Notes: generated by a model not told the origin, from the letters alone. Positions 51,879 through 61,699 are shown, numbered from the stretch's first letter. The stretch: DNA of 64,000 nt from Curvivirga sp965219885 (GCF_965219885.1 NZ_CBDCOT010000009.1:2232001-2296000); one strand, 5' to 3'. A program made the numbers and translations.

Positions 51879-52664
51879 TTACTGCTCTTCTTCCATCATT
51901 CGGGGGAAGAGTGTTTCAGTGTTTCCATCTACACCAATGATTTGACCGGAAATATGTTTTCCATAGTCAGAACAAAGGAAGACGATTAAATCTGCGATTT
52001 CTTCTGGATCCACATAACACTGCATGGATGTTCCAATCGCATAAAGGTCGCGCACATAGTCTTCGGATAATCCTTCACCCTTTGCATGGGCGGAGATTAC
52101 GTTATCCATACGTTCGCCATTTACATTGCCCGGCACGATGCCATTCACGCGAATATTGTCGGGGCCTAGTTCCATAGCCAATGTTTTTACCAAACCAGTG
52201 ACGGCCCATTTAGCGGCAACATAGGGGCTTCTGTTGGGGAAGCCTAAAATACCAGCGGCAGATACCAGATTAATGATGGTACCTTGTTTCTTTTCTTTAA
52301 AATGAGGCACCACGTTTTTAGTGAAAAAGAATTGGCTATCGATACAAACAGCCATGGTTTGACGCCATTGATCGACTGTTACATCTTCAATTGGGGCGGT
52401 AGGACCGGCGATACCTGCATTGTTAACCAGAAAGTCCAAGCCATCGGTCATGACTTCAGACATGATACGATCCACCTCGTCTGGATCACTGACATCACAG
52501 ATATATTTGGTGATGTCATCTGGCAGGGTATCCAGGACTTCTTCATTAATGTCGCAGGTATAAACCTTCGCGCCTAGTTTATGCATGGCGAGACAGGTGG
52601 CACGGCCCATACCAGCACCACCTGCACTTACAAATGCTCGTTTTCCTTCCAGAGAAACTTTCAT
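51879..52664 (-). CDS. Short-chain dehydrogenase/reductase
   Basis: A 261-residue classical SDR with the NAD motif SAGGAGMGRA, NNAGIAG and the catalytic YVAAK. It occupies the middle of the operon and probably oxidises a secondary hydroxyl group of a pathway intermediate. Confidence 0.88.
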   Translation of the reverse strand: MKVSLEGKRAFVSAGGAGMGRATCLAMHKLGAKVYTCDINEEVLDTLPDDITKYICDVSDPDEVDRIMSEVMTDGLDFLVNNAGIAGPTAPIEDVTVDQWRQTMAVCIDSQFFFTKNVVPHFKEKKQGTIINLVSAAGILGFPNRSPYVAAKWAVTGLVKTLAMELGPDNIRVNGIVPGNVNGERMDNVISAHAKGEGLSEDYVRDLYAIGTSMQCYVDPEEIADLIVFLCSDYGKHISGQIIGVDGNTETLFPRMMEEEQ

Positions 52665-52683
52665 TCGCTTAAGCCATTATTGT

Positions 52684-53481
52684 TTATTGACGATAGGATG
52701 GATCAACTTGATCCAACTGACGCAACAAAGCAGGCCATTCATATTTACCCGGAGGGAAATCGGCATATTGGCGACGTGATAGTTTCCAGATTTCCTCCGG
52801 ACCTTTATCTAATGGTAGGCCTGTGGAATATGCTTCAACCATCACCTGGCAGGCCCGGATTAAGTAATACATATTCATGAAGGCTTCGCCTGCCGTTTCG
52901 CCCACTGTCAAGAAGCCGTGGTTACGCATGATCAAACAGGATTTACCTTCGATATTTTTTGCCAAAGCATCACGTTCTTCAAGGGTTAGGGACAAACCTT
53001 CCCAATCGTGATATCCGATATCGCCATAAAGCATGGAGGTATCTTGGATCAAATAATCCAAACCATCTTTTAGCGCAGTCACAGCCAAGCCAGCAGGGGC
53101 ATGTGCATGGAAGACAACTTTCATATCTGGATGTGCGTTATGGATGGCAGAATGAATGACGAAGCCTGCGGTATTCACATCTGTTGGGCCAGACAGAACA
53201 GTGCCATGTTCATCCACCTTAATCAGATTAGATGCCGTTACTTCATTGTATAACAAACCAAATTTGTTCAACAGGAACTGATGGTCTGTGCCCGGTACAC
53301 GCATGGTTATATGGTTCCAGATCAAATCATCATAACCGTAAAGGGCTGCTAAACGGTAAAGAGCAGCAAGATCAATACGGGCTTGCCATTCTTCGGGTGT
53401 GATTTGGCTTGCACCTTGTGCGGATTTGAAGCTGTCTTCGTTCAGCTCGCGGCGGTCCATTTCGTTAATTTCGTCTTTCAT
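52684..53481 (-). CDS. Class II aldolase/adducin family protein
   Basis: A 265-residue aldolase/adducin fold protein. Zinc-type histidines are in VVFHAHAPAG and MRNHGFLTVGE. Members cleave or decarboxylate phosphorylated or hydroxylated carbon chains; others are decarboxylases. GGGAAG precedes the ATG. It is one nucleotide downstream of the 3-hydroxyacid dehydrogenase gene. Confidence 0.85.
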   Translation of the reverse strand: MKDEINEMDRRELNEDSFKSAQGASQITPEEWQARIDLAALYRLAALYGYDDLIWNHITMRVPGTDHQFLLNKFGLLYNEVTASNLIKVDEHGTVLSGPTDVNTAGFVIHSAIHNAHPDMKVVFHAHAPAGLAVTALKDGLDYLIQDTSMLYGDIGYHDWEGLSLTLEERDALAKNIEGKSCLIMRNHGFLTVGETAGEAFMNMYYLIRACQVMVEAYSTGLPLDKGPEEIWKLSRRQYADFPPGKYEWPALLRQLDQVDPSYRQ

Positions 53482-53482
53482 C

Positions 53483-54370
53483 TTACTTCCCTCTTAATAA
53501 CTGATCATTTTGTTCTTCAAGTAGCTTTACAGCCATGAGATGGTTTTGGTCGAAACCATATTTATCTACAGCGCGGCTGTAGATATCTTCCACTTGCTCA
53601 CACATTGGCAGTGTTGTGCCTGTGCTTTTGGCGAGCTCAAGGGTCAATTTCATATCTTTATGCGCAAGTCCGAGGGCAAAGCCCGGATCATAGCTGCCTT
53701 CAAGAATAGGGGGGCCATAACGGTCTGCCACATAGGAACGTCCGGTTGATTTTTGCACGATGCTTAACATTATTTCCGGATCAACACCGCCCTTTATGCC
53801 AAGCATCAATGCTTCGCTTAGGGCGACGGAATGCAAGTAGCAAAGCATCACTTGTGAAATCTTTGCCACATATCCTGCGCCGTGATCGCCAAGATGTTTT
53901 ACATCTCCGCCGATAACATCCAGAATGTCTTTTACTTTTTCATATGTTTCAGCCTTGCCACCCACATAGATGGCTAAGCTACCTGCTGCGGCACCTTCTG
54001 TGCCTCCGCTGATCGGGGCATCCAGTGTTGAGATATCTTTTGCTTCTGCAGCGGCGCGAATTTCGCGCTCCACTTCTAAATTGTTGGTGGAGAGGTCAAT
54101 CCAGATCGACCCCTGTTTCATAGCGTCTAGGATGTTGTCCTCATCCAAGGCAATTGATTGCAACTGCTTTGGACCAGGTAGGGAAGTCATAACAACATCT
54201 GCGTCTACGACCACCTCGGCAGGGGATGTTGACCATACACCACCAGCTGCCAAAATTGGTTCTGCTTTGGATTTATCTAAATCAAAGACATTTATATCAT
54301 AGCCTGCTTTGGCGATATTAAGGGCCATTGGTCCGCCCATATTCCCTAGACCGATAAATGCGATTTTCAT
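53483..54370 (-). CDS. 3-hydroxyacid dehydrogenase (HIBADH/GarR family)
   Basis: A 295-residue beta-hydroxyacid dehydrogenase. ATG 54370 is chosen so that the product opens MKIAFIGLGNMGGPMA, the dinucleotide site. DAPISGGTEGAAAGSLAIYVGG and the catalytic Lys in GYVAKISQVML are conserved. It likely oxidises a 3-hydroxyacid to the semialdehyde that the nearby aldehyde dehydrogenase could use; this is inference. Confidence 0.87.
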   Translation of the reverse strand: MKIAFIGLGNMGGPMALNIAKAGYDINVFDLDKSKAEPILAAGGVWSTSPAEVVVDADVVMTSLPGPKQLQSIALDEDNILDAMKQGSIWIDLSTNNLEVEREIRAAAEAKDISTLDAPISGGTEGAAAGSLAIYVGGKAETYEKVKDILDVIGGDVKHLGDHGAGYVAKISQVMLCYLHSVALSEALMLGIKGGVDPEIMLSIVQKSTGRSYVADRYGPPILEGSYDPGFALGLAHKDMKLTLELAKSTGTTLPMCEQVEDIYSRAVDKYGFDQNHLMAVKLLEEQNDQLLRGK

Positions 54371-54394
54371 CTTTGCTTCTCTCCTGAAAAGAAG

Positions 54395-54418
54395 CCTCAC
54401 CCTTTATTTCGGGTGAGG
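54395..54418 (-). terminator. Hairpin between the PhyH and dehydrogenase genes
   Basis: CCTCACCC and GGGTGAGG form an 8-bp stem (54395-54402 with 54411-54418). A weak T-rich run follows on the minus strand; it may partially terminate transcription or stabilise the mRNA. Confidence 0.4.
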
Positions 54419-54436
54419 GAGTTACTCTAAGGGTAA

Positions 54437-55318
54437 TTAGTCTGTCAAACCGTCGGAACGATGGGCTTCACGTTCGTAATGCATTGGTAAAGCGCGTCCA
54501 TAAACCTGTTTGGAATGTTCTGGGCGGTTTACAGTATATGGATCAATGGCATAAGTCGGTAAGGCGATAATGCGATTTGTTTTACCTTTGACCGGTGTTA
54601 CGCGATGCATGGAAAAACGACCTTTGAAAATTTGCATATCACCCGGACGAAGTTGCAGGGAATGAACTGGATCACGATCACCATTCAAAACCTTATTCAC
54701 GCCATCAAAATTTTCATCAGATCGATTGCGAATGTCAGGGGCATATTCGAAAGTGCCGCCTTCTTCAGATTCTTGAACCAGAATTGAAACCGTGAAATCG
54801 TTTCCATCAAAATGCCATGGGAAATAATCGTTATCACGCATCACACCATATGGGTGATTTCCCAAAGGATCTGCCCAGCAATAAAGTGGAGATACATTTA
54901 AACATTCGCTTAAAAAATCTAACAATATTTGAGAGTCAAAGATCGCATTGAGATCAGATTGTTCTTCAAGGCGGTCTGAGTCGATAAATCCGCTGCTGCG
55001 ATATTCAAAGAAACGTTTTGGATGATCTTCTGGTAAGCTTTCATCTTCTTTCGTGAAATATGGGTTATGGTTCAGGCTGGACCAAAAGGTTTTTTCTTCC
55101 AGACGATGTGCTTCCGCTTGCATACGATCTAAAGATTCTTGTGTGACGAAATCCCGAAGAACCACACATCCAACATCATCCAATTCCTTGCGACAGCGGT
55201 CGACCAGTTCTTGACGGGTTGTAGATTCTTTATCGTGAATTGGATAAGTATTTAAATCAAAGATGTGATCCATCGGATCGTTTTTCATAATCTTTAATGG
55301 TGTTTTTTCCATATTCAT
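54437..55318 (-). CDS. Phytanoyl-CoA dioxygenase (PhyH) family protein
   Basis: An Fe(II)/2-oxoglutarate dioxygenase of 293 residues. The iron ligands are His and Asp in WHFDGNDF and the distal His in FSMHRVTPV; the later Arg in NRIIALPT may bind 2-oxoglutarate. ATG 55318 follows GGAGG. It is the first gene of the minus-strand operon, so hydroxylation may start the pathway. Confidence 0.85.
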   Translation of the reverse strand: MNMEKTPLKIMKNDPMDHIFDLNTYPIHDKESTTRQELVDRCRKELDDVGCVVLRDFVTQESLDRMQAEAHRLEEKTFWSSLNHNPYFTKEDESLPEDHPKRFFEYRSSGFIDSDRLEEQSDLNAIFDSQILLDFLSECLNVSPLYCWADPLGNHPYGVMRDNDYFPWHFDGNDFTVSILVQESEEGGTFEYAPDIRNRSDENFDGVNKVLNGDRDPVHSLQLRPGDMQIFKGRFSMHRVTPVKGKTNRIIALPTYAIDPYTVNRPEHSKQVYGRALPMHYEREAHRSDGLTD

Positions 55319-55478
55319 AGCATCCTCCATTACAAATATGGTCGTCTGGGTTCAAAAAGGTGAAATCAGACGTTTTGAATTCTTGTATGTGAGAAGTATG
55401 TGTTATTTCTCTTTGACAAAGCAAACGAATATAAATTATGGGTAATATCGGATTTTTCGATTTAACTGAGAATACTCT

Positions 55479-56333
55479 ATGAATATTGAACATATGCGCG
55501 CGTTTTTAGAAGTTGCTACAACGGGCAGCTTTCAATTAGCCGCAGATAAATTACATGTGACACAGTCCACGATTTCTGCACGTATCAAGGCGCTGGAGGA
55601 ACGTTTGAACCGTCAGTTATTTGTACGTCGAAGAAACGGCGCAGAACTAACTGCTGGCGGACATCATTTTCACCGACATGCATTAACAGCTGTGCGGTCA
55701 TGGGATCGTGCACGTCAAGAGATTGCCCTGCCGGATGATATGAAAGCCATTGTAAATCTTGGGGTGCAGTTGAACCACTGGGACAGAATTGCCGCACCAT
55801 GGTTGAATTGGATGAATTCGAATGCATCTAATTTGGCAGCGCAAATCGTATCAGAATATTCTGAACCTTTGATGCATCGCCTTCGTGATGGATTATTGGA
55901 TTTGGCGATTTTATATGATCCGCAACAGAGACCAGAATTGGTCATTGAATCCTTCCTTGTTGAGAAATTGATTTTAGTGTCAACAACGCCAAGGCAAGTG
56001 GAAGCAGAAAGGGTTCAAGGGTATATTTTTGTGGATTGGGGAGATAGCTTTAAAGCACAACATAGCTTGGCTTTTCCAAATGCGCTGTCGCCTAAACTAT
56101 CTGTTGGTATTGGATCTGTTGGTTTAAACCATATTTTACAACATGGTGGATCGGGTTATTTTATTGAAGAAACAGTAAAGCCTTTAATTGCGGAAGGGCG
56201 TTTGTTCCGAGTGAAAGATGCACCAGAATTTAAACGTCCAACCTATCTGGTTTATCAAGATAGTCCATCTGATCATGATTTGTTGGAAACTGCGATCAAA
56301 GGATTGCGTTCCATCTTACCTGACACGGTATAA
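55479..56333 (+). CDS. LysR-family regulator of the catabolic cluster
   Basis: A 284-residue LysR protein; helix-turn-helix MRAFLEVATTGSFQLAADKLHVTQSTISARIKALEERLNRQLFVR. It is divergent from the PhyH gene and followed 15 nt later by an enolase-superfamily gene, so it probably controls both directions. Confidence 0.9.
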   Translation: MNIEHMRAFLEVATTGSFQLAADKLHVTQSTISARIKALEERLNRQLFVRRRNGAELTAGGHHFHRHALTAVRSWDRARQEIALPDDMKAIVNLGVQLNHWDRIAAPWLNWMNSNASNLAAQIVSEYSEPLMHRLRDGLLDLAILYDPQQRPELVIESFLVEKLILVSTTPRQVEAERVQGYIFVDWGDSFKAQHSLAFPNALSPKLSVGIGSVGLNHILQHGGSGYFIEETVKPLIAEGRLFRVKDAPEFKRPTYLVYQDSPSDHDLLETAIKGLRSILPDTV

Positions 56334-56348
56334 AAGTGAGTTAAAAGA

Positions 56349-57431
56349 ATGAAAATAACCAATGTTAAAACCACTTTGGTGGAAGTCCCATTTGAGAAGC
56401 CTGTAAAAACTGCAATCCATGATATGCGATCAGTTGGATGTTCTTTACTTGAAATTGAAACGGATGAAGGCCTTGTTGGTGAAGCCTATCTTTTCTCTTT
56501 AAACGGTGTGCGTCTGAAATCATTGGATGAGATGTTAAAAGGATTTAATCATCATCTAATCGGTGCCGACCCACATTACATAGAAATGATTTGGCAAAAG
56601 ATTTGGTCAGAAATTAACCCAATGGGGCATGCGGGGGTAACCATTTCGGCTTTATCAACGATTGATACGGCCCTTTGGGATTTGGTTGGGAAAGCAGCTA
56701 ATCGGCCATTGCATCACATATTTGGCGCCTGCAGGGATAAGATAAAAACCTATGCAAGTGGTGGTCTATGGATGTCGCAAAGCATTGATGAACTTCAACA
56801 AGAAGCCAATGAATTTCTAGATCAAGGCTTCAGAGCCATGAAAATTCGTGTGGGTCATCAAGACATCACCAAAGATGTGGAACGCGTTCGCGCAGTGCGT
56901 GACGCTGTAGGTGATGAAATTGAATTAATGGTTGATGCCAATCAAAGCTTTAATCCAAAACATGCCATTCGTCTGGGTCGAAAATTAGAAGAGTTTAATC
57001 TGGTCTGGTTTGAAGAACCTGTGCCTGCTTATGATCTAGACGGTCATGCAGAGGTGCGTTTGGCACTTGATACTCCGATTGCCAGTGGGGAAACGGATTA
57101 TACGAAATATGGCATGAAGGATTATATCGATAAGAAAGCCTGTGATGTCTTAATGCCGGACTTGCAACGTATTGGTGGTTTAACAGAAATGCGTAAAACC
57201 GCAGCAATGGCAGAGGCTGCAAATATGCCGATCTCCACGCATATCTTTACAGAGCAAAGTTTATCTATTGCTGGTTCTGCCCCAAATTGTATATCAGTGG
57301 AACATATGCCTTGGTTCTGTCCGCTCTTTAATGAAGAAATGGTCATTAAGGATGGTTTGGTTGAGATCCCCAATCGTCCCGGTACTGGCTTTACTTTCCG
57401 CACGGAAGCTAAAGAGAAATATAAGTTATGA
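56349..57431 (+). CDS. Enolase-superfamily enzyme (mandelate racemase-like)
   Basis: A 360-residue enzyme with the KIRVGH catalytic-Lys motif, metal ligands in MVDANQSF, WFEEPV and ASGETDY, and a catalytic-type His in ISTHIFTEQ. This His/Lys arrangement places it in the mandelate racemase subgroup, whose members dehydrate or racemise hydroxy acids. It probably acts on the same or a related substrate as the other enolase-superfamily protein in this cluster. Confidence 0.85.
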   Translation: MKITNVKTTLVEVPFEKPVKTAIHDMRSVGCSLLEIETDEGLVGEAYLFSLNGVRLKSLDEMLKGFNHHLIGADPHYIEMIWQKIWSEINPMGHAGVTISALSTIDTALWDLVGKAANRPLHHIFGACRDKIKTYASGGLWMSQSIDELQQEANEFLDQGFRAMKIRVGHQDITKDVERVRAVRDAVGDEIELMVDANQSFNPKHAIRLGRKLEEFNLVWFEEPVPAYDLDGHAEVRLALDTPIASGETDYTKYGMKDYIDKKACDVLMPDLQRIGGLTEMRKTAAMAEAANMPISTHIFTEQSLSIAGSAPNCISVEHMPWFCPLFNEEMVIKDGLVEIPNRPGTGFTFRTEAKEKYKL

Positions 57432-57473
57432 TGGCTGGAAGTTTGAAGATCTTGGAGAGAGAGTGGAATCCTT

Positions 57474-58136
57474 ATGATTTTATATGATGCAAATTCATCC
57501 GGATGTAACCCTGTAACCGTTCGACATTTTATTTTAGAACGTGAAGGGTTGTCATTAGAGGTGGAGCATATTGATTTAGTAAATTTGGCAAATAGAGAGC
57601 CAGATTATCTTGAAAATGTGAATAGCCGTGGTGAAGTGCCTGCCTTGCGTTTGGATAATGGATCCATTATCACTGAAACCACAGCCATATGTGCGTATCT
57701 GGATGAAGTTGCCACAAGTGGTATGTCTTTATTTGGAAATACACCGGAAGAACGCGCTGAAACAAATATGTGGGTGAGGCGGGTATATCTTGAAATTTGC
57801 TCACCACTTTTAACTTGGTGGCGTGGCACAGAAGATGCCGTTCAGTTCTATAAAGGTCATCGTGTACCTGCAACCGATGCACAAGAATGGATGCAAGGGC
57901 AAACCCATAAAGGATTGGAGCGTTTAAACATCGATCTTGAAGGGCGTATGTTTATTGCGAATGCTAAGTTAACAATGGCAGATATCTTATTAAATGCTTT
58001 TCTGACTACCTTACTACGTAAAATTACTTGGGCGGATCGTGAAGATTTAACAAACTTGATGTCTTGGCGGAAGATGATGGCAAGCCGTCCTTCCAGTAAA
58101 ACAATGTTGGACCCGTTACCTCGTAAAATTGGTTGA
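57474..58136 (+). CDS. Glutathione S-transferase family protein
   Basis: A 220-residue GST with an SSGCNPVTVRHFILE start, the cis-proline GEVPALRLD and the TETTAICAYLDE motif. It is the third gene of the plus-strand unit with the LysR and enolase-superfamily genes, so a catabolic rather than detoxification role is possible. Confidence 0.85.
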   Translation: MILYDANSSGCNPVTVRHFILEREGLSLEVEHIDLVNLANREPDYLENVNSRGEVPALRLDNGSIITETTAICAYLDEVATSGMSLFGNTPEERAETNMWVRRVYLEICSPLLTWWRGTEDAVQFYKGHRVPATDAQEWMQGQTHKGLERLNIDLEGRMFIANAKLTMADILLNAFLTTLLRKITWADREDLTNLMSWRKMMASRPSSKTMLDPLPRKIG

Positions 58137-58158
58137 GATGTCTAACCTCAAATCAACA

Positions 58159-58190
58159 AAAAGGGCCTGAAGTTAAATTCAGGCCCTTTT
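58159..58190. terminator. Bidirectional Rho-independent terminator
   Basis: A perfect 13-bp stem (58159-58171 with 58178-58190) with A and T tracts at both ends, between the converging GST and aldehyde dehydrogenase genes. Confidence 0.9.
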
Positions 58191-58212
58191 ATGTTTCAGC
58201 TATAAAGCGTGA

Positions 58213-59637
58213 TTAGCAAGTGATTGCTTTGGTTTCAAGGAAGTCTTCCAGACCCCATTTACCACCTTCACGGCCAATACCGGATTGCTTGTAGCCACCA
58301 AATGGCATGCCTTGGGATAGGTCACCACCATTCATGTGAACCATGCCTGCACGTAATTTACGTGCAACGCGGTTTGCTTTATCCAAATCTTGCGTTTGAA
58401 CATAAGCTGCCAAGCCATAAGGGGTATCATTACCAATTTTGATGGCTTCTTCTTCTGTTTCAAACGGGATCATGGCTAATACAGGGCCAAAGATTTCCTC
58501 AGCAGCAACAGTCATCTCGTTATTTACATCAGCAAAGACTGTAGGCTTGATATAGTAACCTTTTTCAAAGCCTTCTGGGCGACCAACACCACCTGCAACT
58601 AATCGGGCACCTTCATCAATACCTGCTTGGATCAAGCCCTGGATTTTGTTGAATTGAAGTTCGCTGACAACAGGGCCCATATGACGGCCTTCTTCTGTTG
58701 TCGGGCCAACTTTTACAGATTTTGCTGTTTCTTCGGCAATTTTTACAGCTTCTTCATAAGCTGATTTTTCAATCAGCATACGTGTTGGCGCATTACAGGA
58801 TTGACCTGTATTGTTCATGCAATGCAATACGCCGCGTTTTACTGCTTTTTGTAGGTCAGCATCTGCGAAAATAATGTTTGGTGATTTACCGCCAAGTTCC
58901 AAAGAAACACGTTTCACTGTGTCTGCGGCGTCTTTTGTCACCATAACACCGGCACGTGTGGAACCTGTGAAGGACATCATGTCGATATCTGGATGTTTGG
59001 ACATAACAGAACCAACGCTTGGGCCATCGCCGTTTACAAGGTTAAATACACCTTTAGGGAAACCAGCTTGATCCATCCATTCTGCAAATACCATAGCAGA
59101 AAGGGGGGCAATTTCACTTGGCTTCAATACTACGGTGCAACCGACTGCAACCGCAGGAATTACTTTCAATGCGATTTGGTTAACAGGCCAGTTCCAAGGT
59201 GTAATCAAGCCACAAACGCCAATTGGTTCATGACGAATAACCTTTTCGGTATCACGATATTTAGATTCGTCTTCAAACTCTTCTAAAGCTTCAATAAAGC
59301 CACCTAAATGCCACGGACCCGACCCTGCTTGGGAATTATCTGCCAAGGTTTTTGGTGCACCCATTTCCAAACGAACAGCTTCGCCCATGTCAGCGTTATT
59401 TTTATTCATGATATCCATGAGGTTTTTCAACAGTTGCAAACGCTCTTCTTTTGACGTTTGGCTATATGTTTCAAATGCTTCGCGTGCCGATGCGACTGCT
59501 TTGTTTACGTCAGCTTCGCCACCCATGGAAATAACGGCACAAGCTTCTTCGGTTGATGGATCAATCACATCTAGTGTTTTTGGTTCTACCGGGTTTACCC
59601 ATTCACCATTGATGTAGAATTTTGTTTTATCTAACAT
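58213..59637 (-). CDS. Aldehyde dehydrogenase family protein
   Basis: A 474-residue NAD(P)-dependent aldehyde dehydrogenase. The ITPWNWP motif, SFTGSTRAG, the catalytic Glu in LELGGKSPNI and the catalytic Cys in NTGQSCNAPTRML are all present. It converges with the GST gene and is transcribed alone. The substrate is unknown; it may oxidise a semialdehyde from the neighbouring pathway. Confidence 0.92.
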   Translation of the reverse strand: MLDKTKFYINGEWVNPVEPKTLDVIDPSTEEACAVISMGGEADVNKAVASAREAFETYSQTSKEERLQLLKNLMDIMNKNNADMGEAVRLEMGAPKTLADNSQAGSGPWHLGGFIEALEEFEDESKYRDTEKVIRHEPIGVCGLITPWNWPVNQIALKVIPAVAVGCTVVLKPSEIAPLSAMVFAEWMDQAGFPKGVFNLVNGDGPSVGSVMSKHPDIDMMSFTGSTRAGVMVTKDAADTVKRVSLELGGKSPNIIFADADLQKAVKRGVLHCMNNTGQSCNAPTRMLIEKSAYEEAVKIAEETAKSVKVGPTTEEGRHMGPVVSELQFNKIQGLIQAGIDEGARLVAGGVGRPEGFEKGYYIKPTVFADVNNEMTVAAEEIFGPVLAMIPFETEEEAIKIGNDTPYGLAAYVQTQDLDKANRVARKLRAGMVHMNGGDLSQGMPFGGYKQSGIGREGGKWGLEDFLETKAITC

Positions 59638-59727
59638 GGCTTTCAGTCCTTATAAAAGTTCGCCTAAACTGTAGTTTCGACTACGCATCGAAATCATGTT
59701 TTAATTTCTCTGAGCGCAGTTTATTCA

Positions 59728-59743
59728 AAATGTGATCACATTT
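59728..59743. promoter_or_regulatory. 16-bp perfect palindrome upstream of the aldehyde dehydrogenase
   Basis: AAATGTGATCACATTT lies 91-106 nt before the ATG. It is a candidate operator; the regulator is unknown. Confidence 0.5.
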
Positions 59744-59821
59744 ACAAGCTGAATCTTCACATGAAGTAAGATCGCTTGATCAAATGTCTTTGTCCTAATC
59801 AGAAATTATTATGGGATACAT

Positions 59822-59856
59822 ATAAGAAAGGGTGGACTTTAAAATCAAGTCCACCC
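59822..59856 (-). terminator. Terminator after the bactofilin gene
   Basis: A perfect 10-bp stem (59830-59839 with 59847-59856), followed on the minus strand by a TTTCTTA run. Confidence 0.8.
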
Positions 59857-59913
59857 ATACGTATTTATGCGCAAAATATTTTTGGTCTTATCTAAAATAA
59901 AAACGATTCGCTT

Positions 59914-60384
59914 TTATTCAGCTGCAGCTTTGTTGTCTTTAACTGCAGCTAATGACACAGGCGCTGCAGGTTTTTGTTTTGTATCTAAAGTCATTTTACG
60001 GCTGTAGCGGCCTTCGATTTTCGCGCCTGCTTCTACTTCAAGAACATCATGATAAACATCGCCAACAACATGCGCGCTATTTTTTAGACGTACTTTCTTG
60101 GAACGAATCTCACCTTTTAAGTAACCCAAGATAGTTACCTGTTCCGCTTCAACTTTTCCGTCCATTTTACCTGTTTGTCCGATTGTCAAAGCATGACATT
60201 TAATTGTACCAGTAAAACCACCATCAAGTTGCACATCGCCTGCACCTTGTAACTCACCACCGATTTCAATACCTTCGGCAATAACAGAAAGCATGGTTGG
60301 CGCTTTCTTTGGCGTCGGTGTTGTCACTTCAGCTTGCGGTTGTTTATTCTTAGACCCAAACACGTTCTTAGCTCCCTTGGCCAT
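59914..60384 (-). CDS. Bactofilin
   Basis: A 156-residue cytoskeletal protein. A disordered Lys/Pro-rich N-terminus (1-30) precedes a right-handed beta-helix core with repeating GxxxGxIxG-like rungs (IGGELQGAGDVQLDGGFTGTIKC, VEAEQVTILGYLKGEI, VVGDVYHDVLEVEAGAKIEG) and an Ala-rich tail. It matches the bactofilin (DUF583) family that assembles into membrane-bound filaments shaping the cell. Confidence 0.92.
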   Translation of the reverse strand: MAKGAKNVFGSKNKQPQAEVTTPTPKKAPTMLSVIAEGIEIGGELQGAGDVQLDGGFTGTIKCHALTIGQTGKMDGKVEAEQVTILGYLKGEIRSKKVRLKNSAHVVGDVYHDVLEVEAGAKIEGRYSRKMTLDTKQKPAAPVSLAAVKDNKAAAE

Positions 60385-60520
60385 AAGTGGCCCTGTCTCT
60401 TAAATCCAGATTGATTTTGGATAAGTAAATTTAGATATATGGTACGCTAATATAATAGCCTAGACAATGGGTCTAAGATGATTCTTTTATGAATTTTTAG
60501 GTAAGATTTTACCTATCACA

Positions 60521-60561
60521 AAAAGAGTCAATGGAATCAAACATGAAGCTTGATTCCATTG
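60521..60561 (-). terminator. Terminator after trxB
   Basis: A perfect 12-bp stem (60529-60540 with 60550-60561) followed on the minus strand by TTTTT. Confidence 0.85.
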
Positions 60562-60586
60562 CTAAACATTTATTTTAATTAAAATT

Positions 60587-61552
60587 TTATTCAGCTGCAG
60601 TTGCAACCTGAGATTCAATTTCTGCGATATATTTTTCAGCTTCTAGCGCTGCCATACATCCCATACCTGCCGCTGTCACAGCCTGGCGGTAAATCTTGTC
60701 TGTCACGTCACCAGCGGCGTATACACCCGGCACTGTTGTGGATGCTGTACCTGCTTCAACCAATAGGTATCCATGGTCATCCATTGGCAGTTTCCCTTTG
60801 AAAACTTCTGTCGCAGGACTATGCCCAATTGCGATAAACACACCATCAACAGTTAGTTCACTCTTGCTGCCGTCTTTGGTGTTCTTGAGACTCAAACCTG
60901 TAACACCTTTGCCTTCTTCCCCAAGGATCTCTTCCAGTGTGTTATTCCAGAGAATTTCAATCTTTGGATTCGCAAATAGACGATCTTGCAAGATCTTTTC
61001 GGCTGTTAACTGATCGCGACGATGGATCAGTGTAACTTTTTCTGCATGATTGGTCAGATAGATTGCTTCTTCAACGGCTGTATTGCCGCCGCCAACAACA
61101 GCGACTTCTTTACCGCGATAGAAGAAACCATCACATGTGGCACATGCACTTACACCAAAACCTTGGAAAGTTTGTTCTGATTCAAGCCCCAACCATTTTG
61201 CCTGTGCACCTGTGGAAACAATTATACTATCAGCTGTATAGACTGTACCACTGTCACCTGTTGCACGCATTGGACGGCTTTCAAAATCAACATCAACGAT
61301 GATGTCATAAACTAGATCAGTGCCCACTTTTTCAGCTTGTTCACGCATCTGTTCCATTAACCAAGGACCTTGGATCACATCAGCAAAACCCGGATAGTTT
61401 TCAACTTCAGTTGTAATGGTAAGCTGACCACCCGGTTGAAGACCTGCAACCAATCTAGGTTTCAGGTTTGCACGTGCTGTGTAAATCGCAGCTGTATAAC
61501 CAGCAGGGCCAGAACCGATAATTAAAACTTTAGAATGTTGGGTTTCAGACAT
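60587..61552 (-). CDS. trxB: Thioredoxin reductase
   Basis: A 321-residue flavoprotein that reduces thioredoxin with NADPH. The FAD site GSGPAGYTAAIYTARA, the redox pair in CATC (GVSACATCDGF), the NADPH site GGGNTAVEEA and the closing GVYAAGDVTDKIYRQAVTAAGMGCMAA are all canonical. Confidence 0.97.
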   Translation of the reverse strand: MSETQHSKVLIIGSGPAGYTAAIYTARANLKPRLVAGLQPGGQLTITTEVENYPGFADVIQGPWLMEQMREQAEKVGTDLVYDIIVDVDFESRPMRATGDSGTVYTADSIIVSTGAQAKWLGLESEQTFQGFGVSACATCDGFFYRGKEVAVVGGGNTAVEEAIYLTNHAEKVTLIHRRDQLTAEKILQDRLFANPKIEILWNNTLEEILGEEGKGVTGLSLKNTKDGSKSELTVDGVFIAIGHSPATEVFKGKLPMDDHGYLLVEAGTASTTVPGVYAAGDVTDKIYRQAVTAAGMGCMAALEAEKYIAEIESQVATAAE

Positions 61553-61699
61553 TTTCGTAAACTTTCCGTTTCGCGTGTTTTCTCACGCAATTTGCTATTT
61601 CATTTGGGTCCTAAAGATAGGCACAGAAAAAGGAATCTCAAGAGGCTTTTTCGCAGAAAATAAAGCTTTTAGTGAATCCAGTAGTTTAAACCTGTTTCC

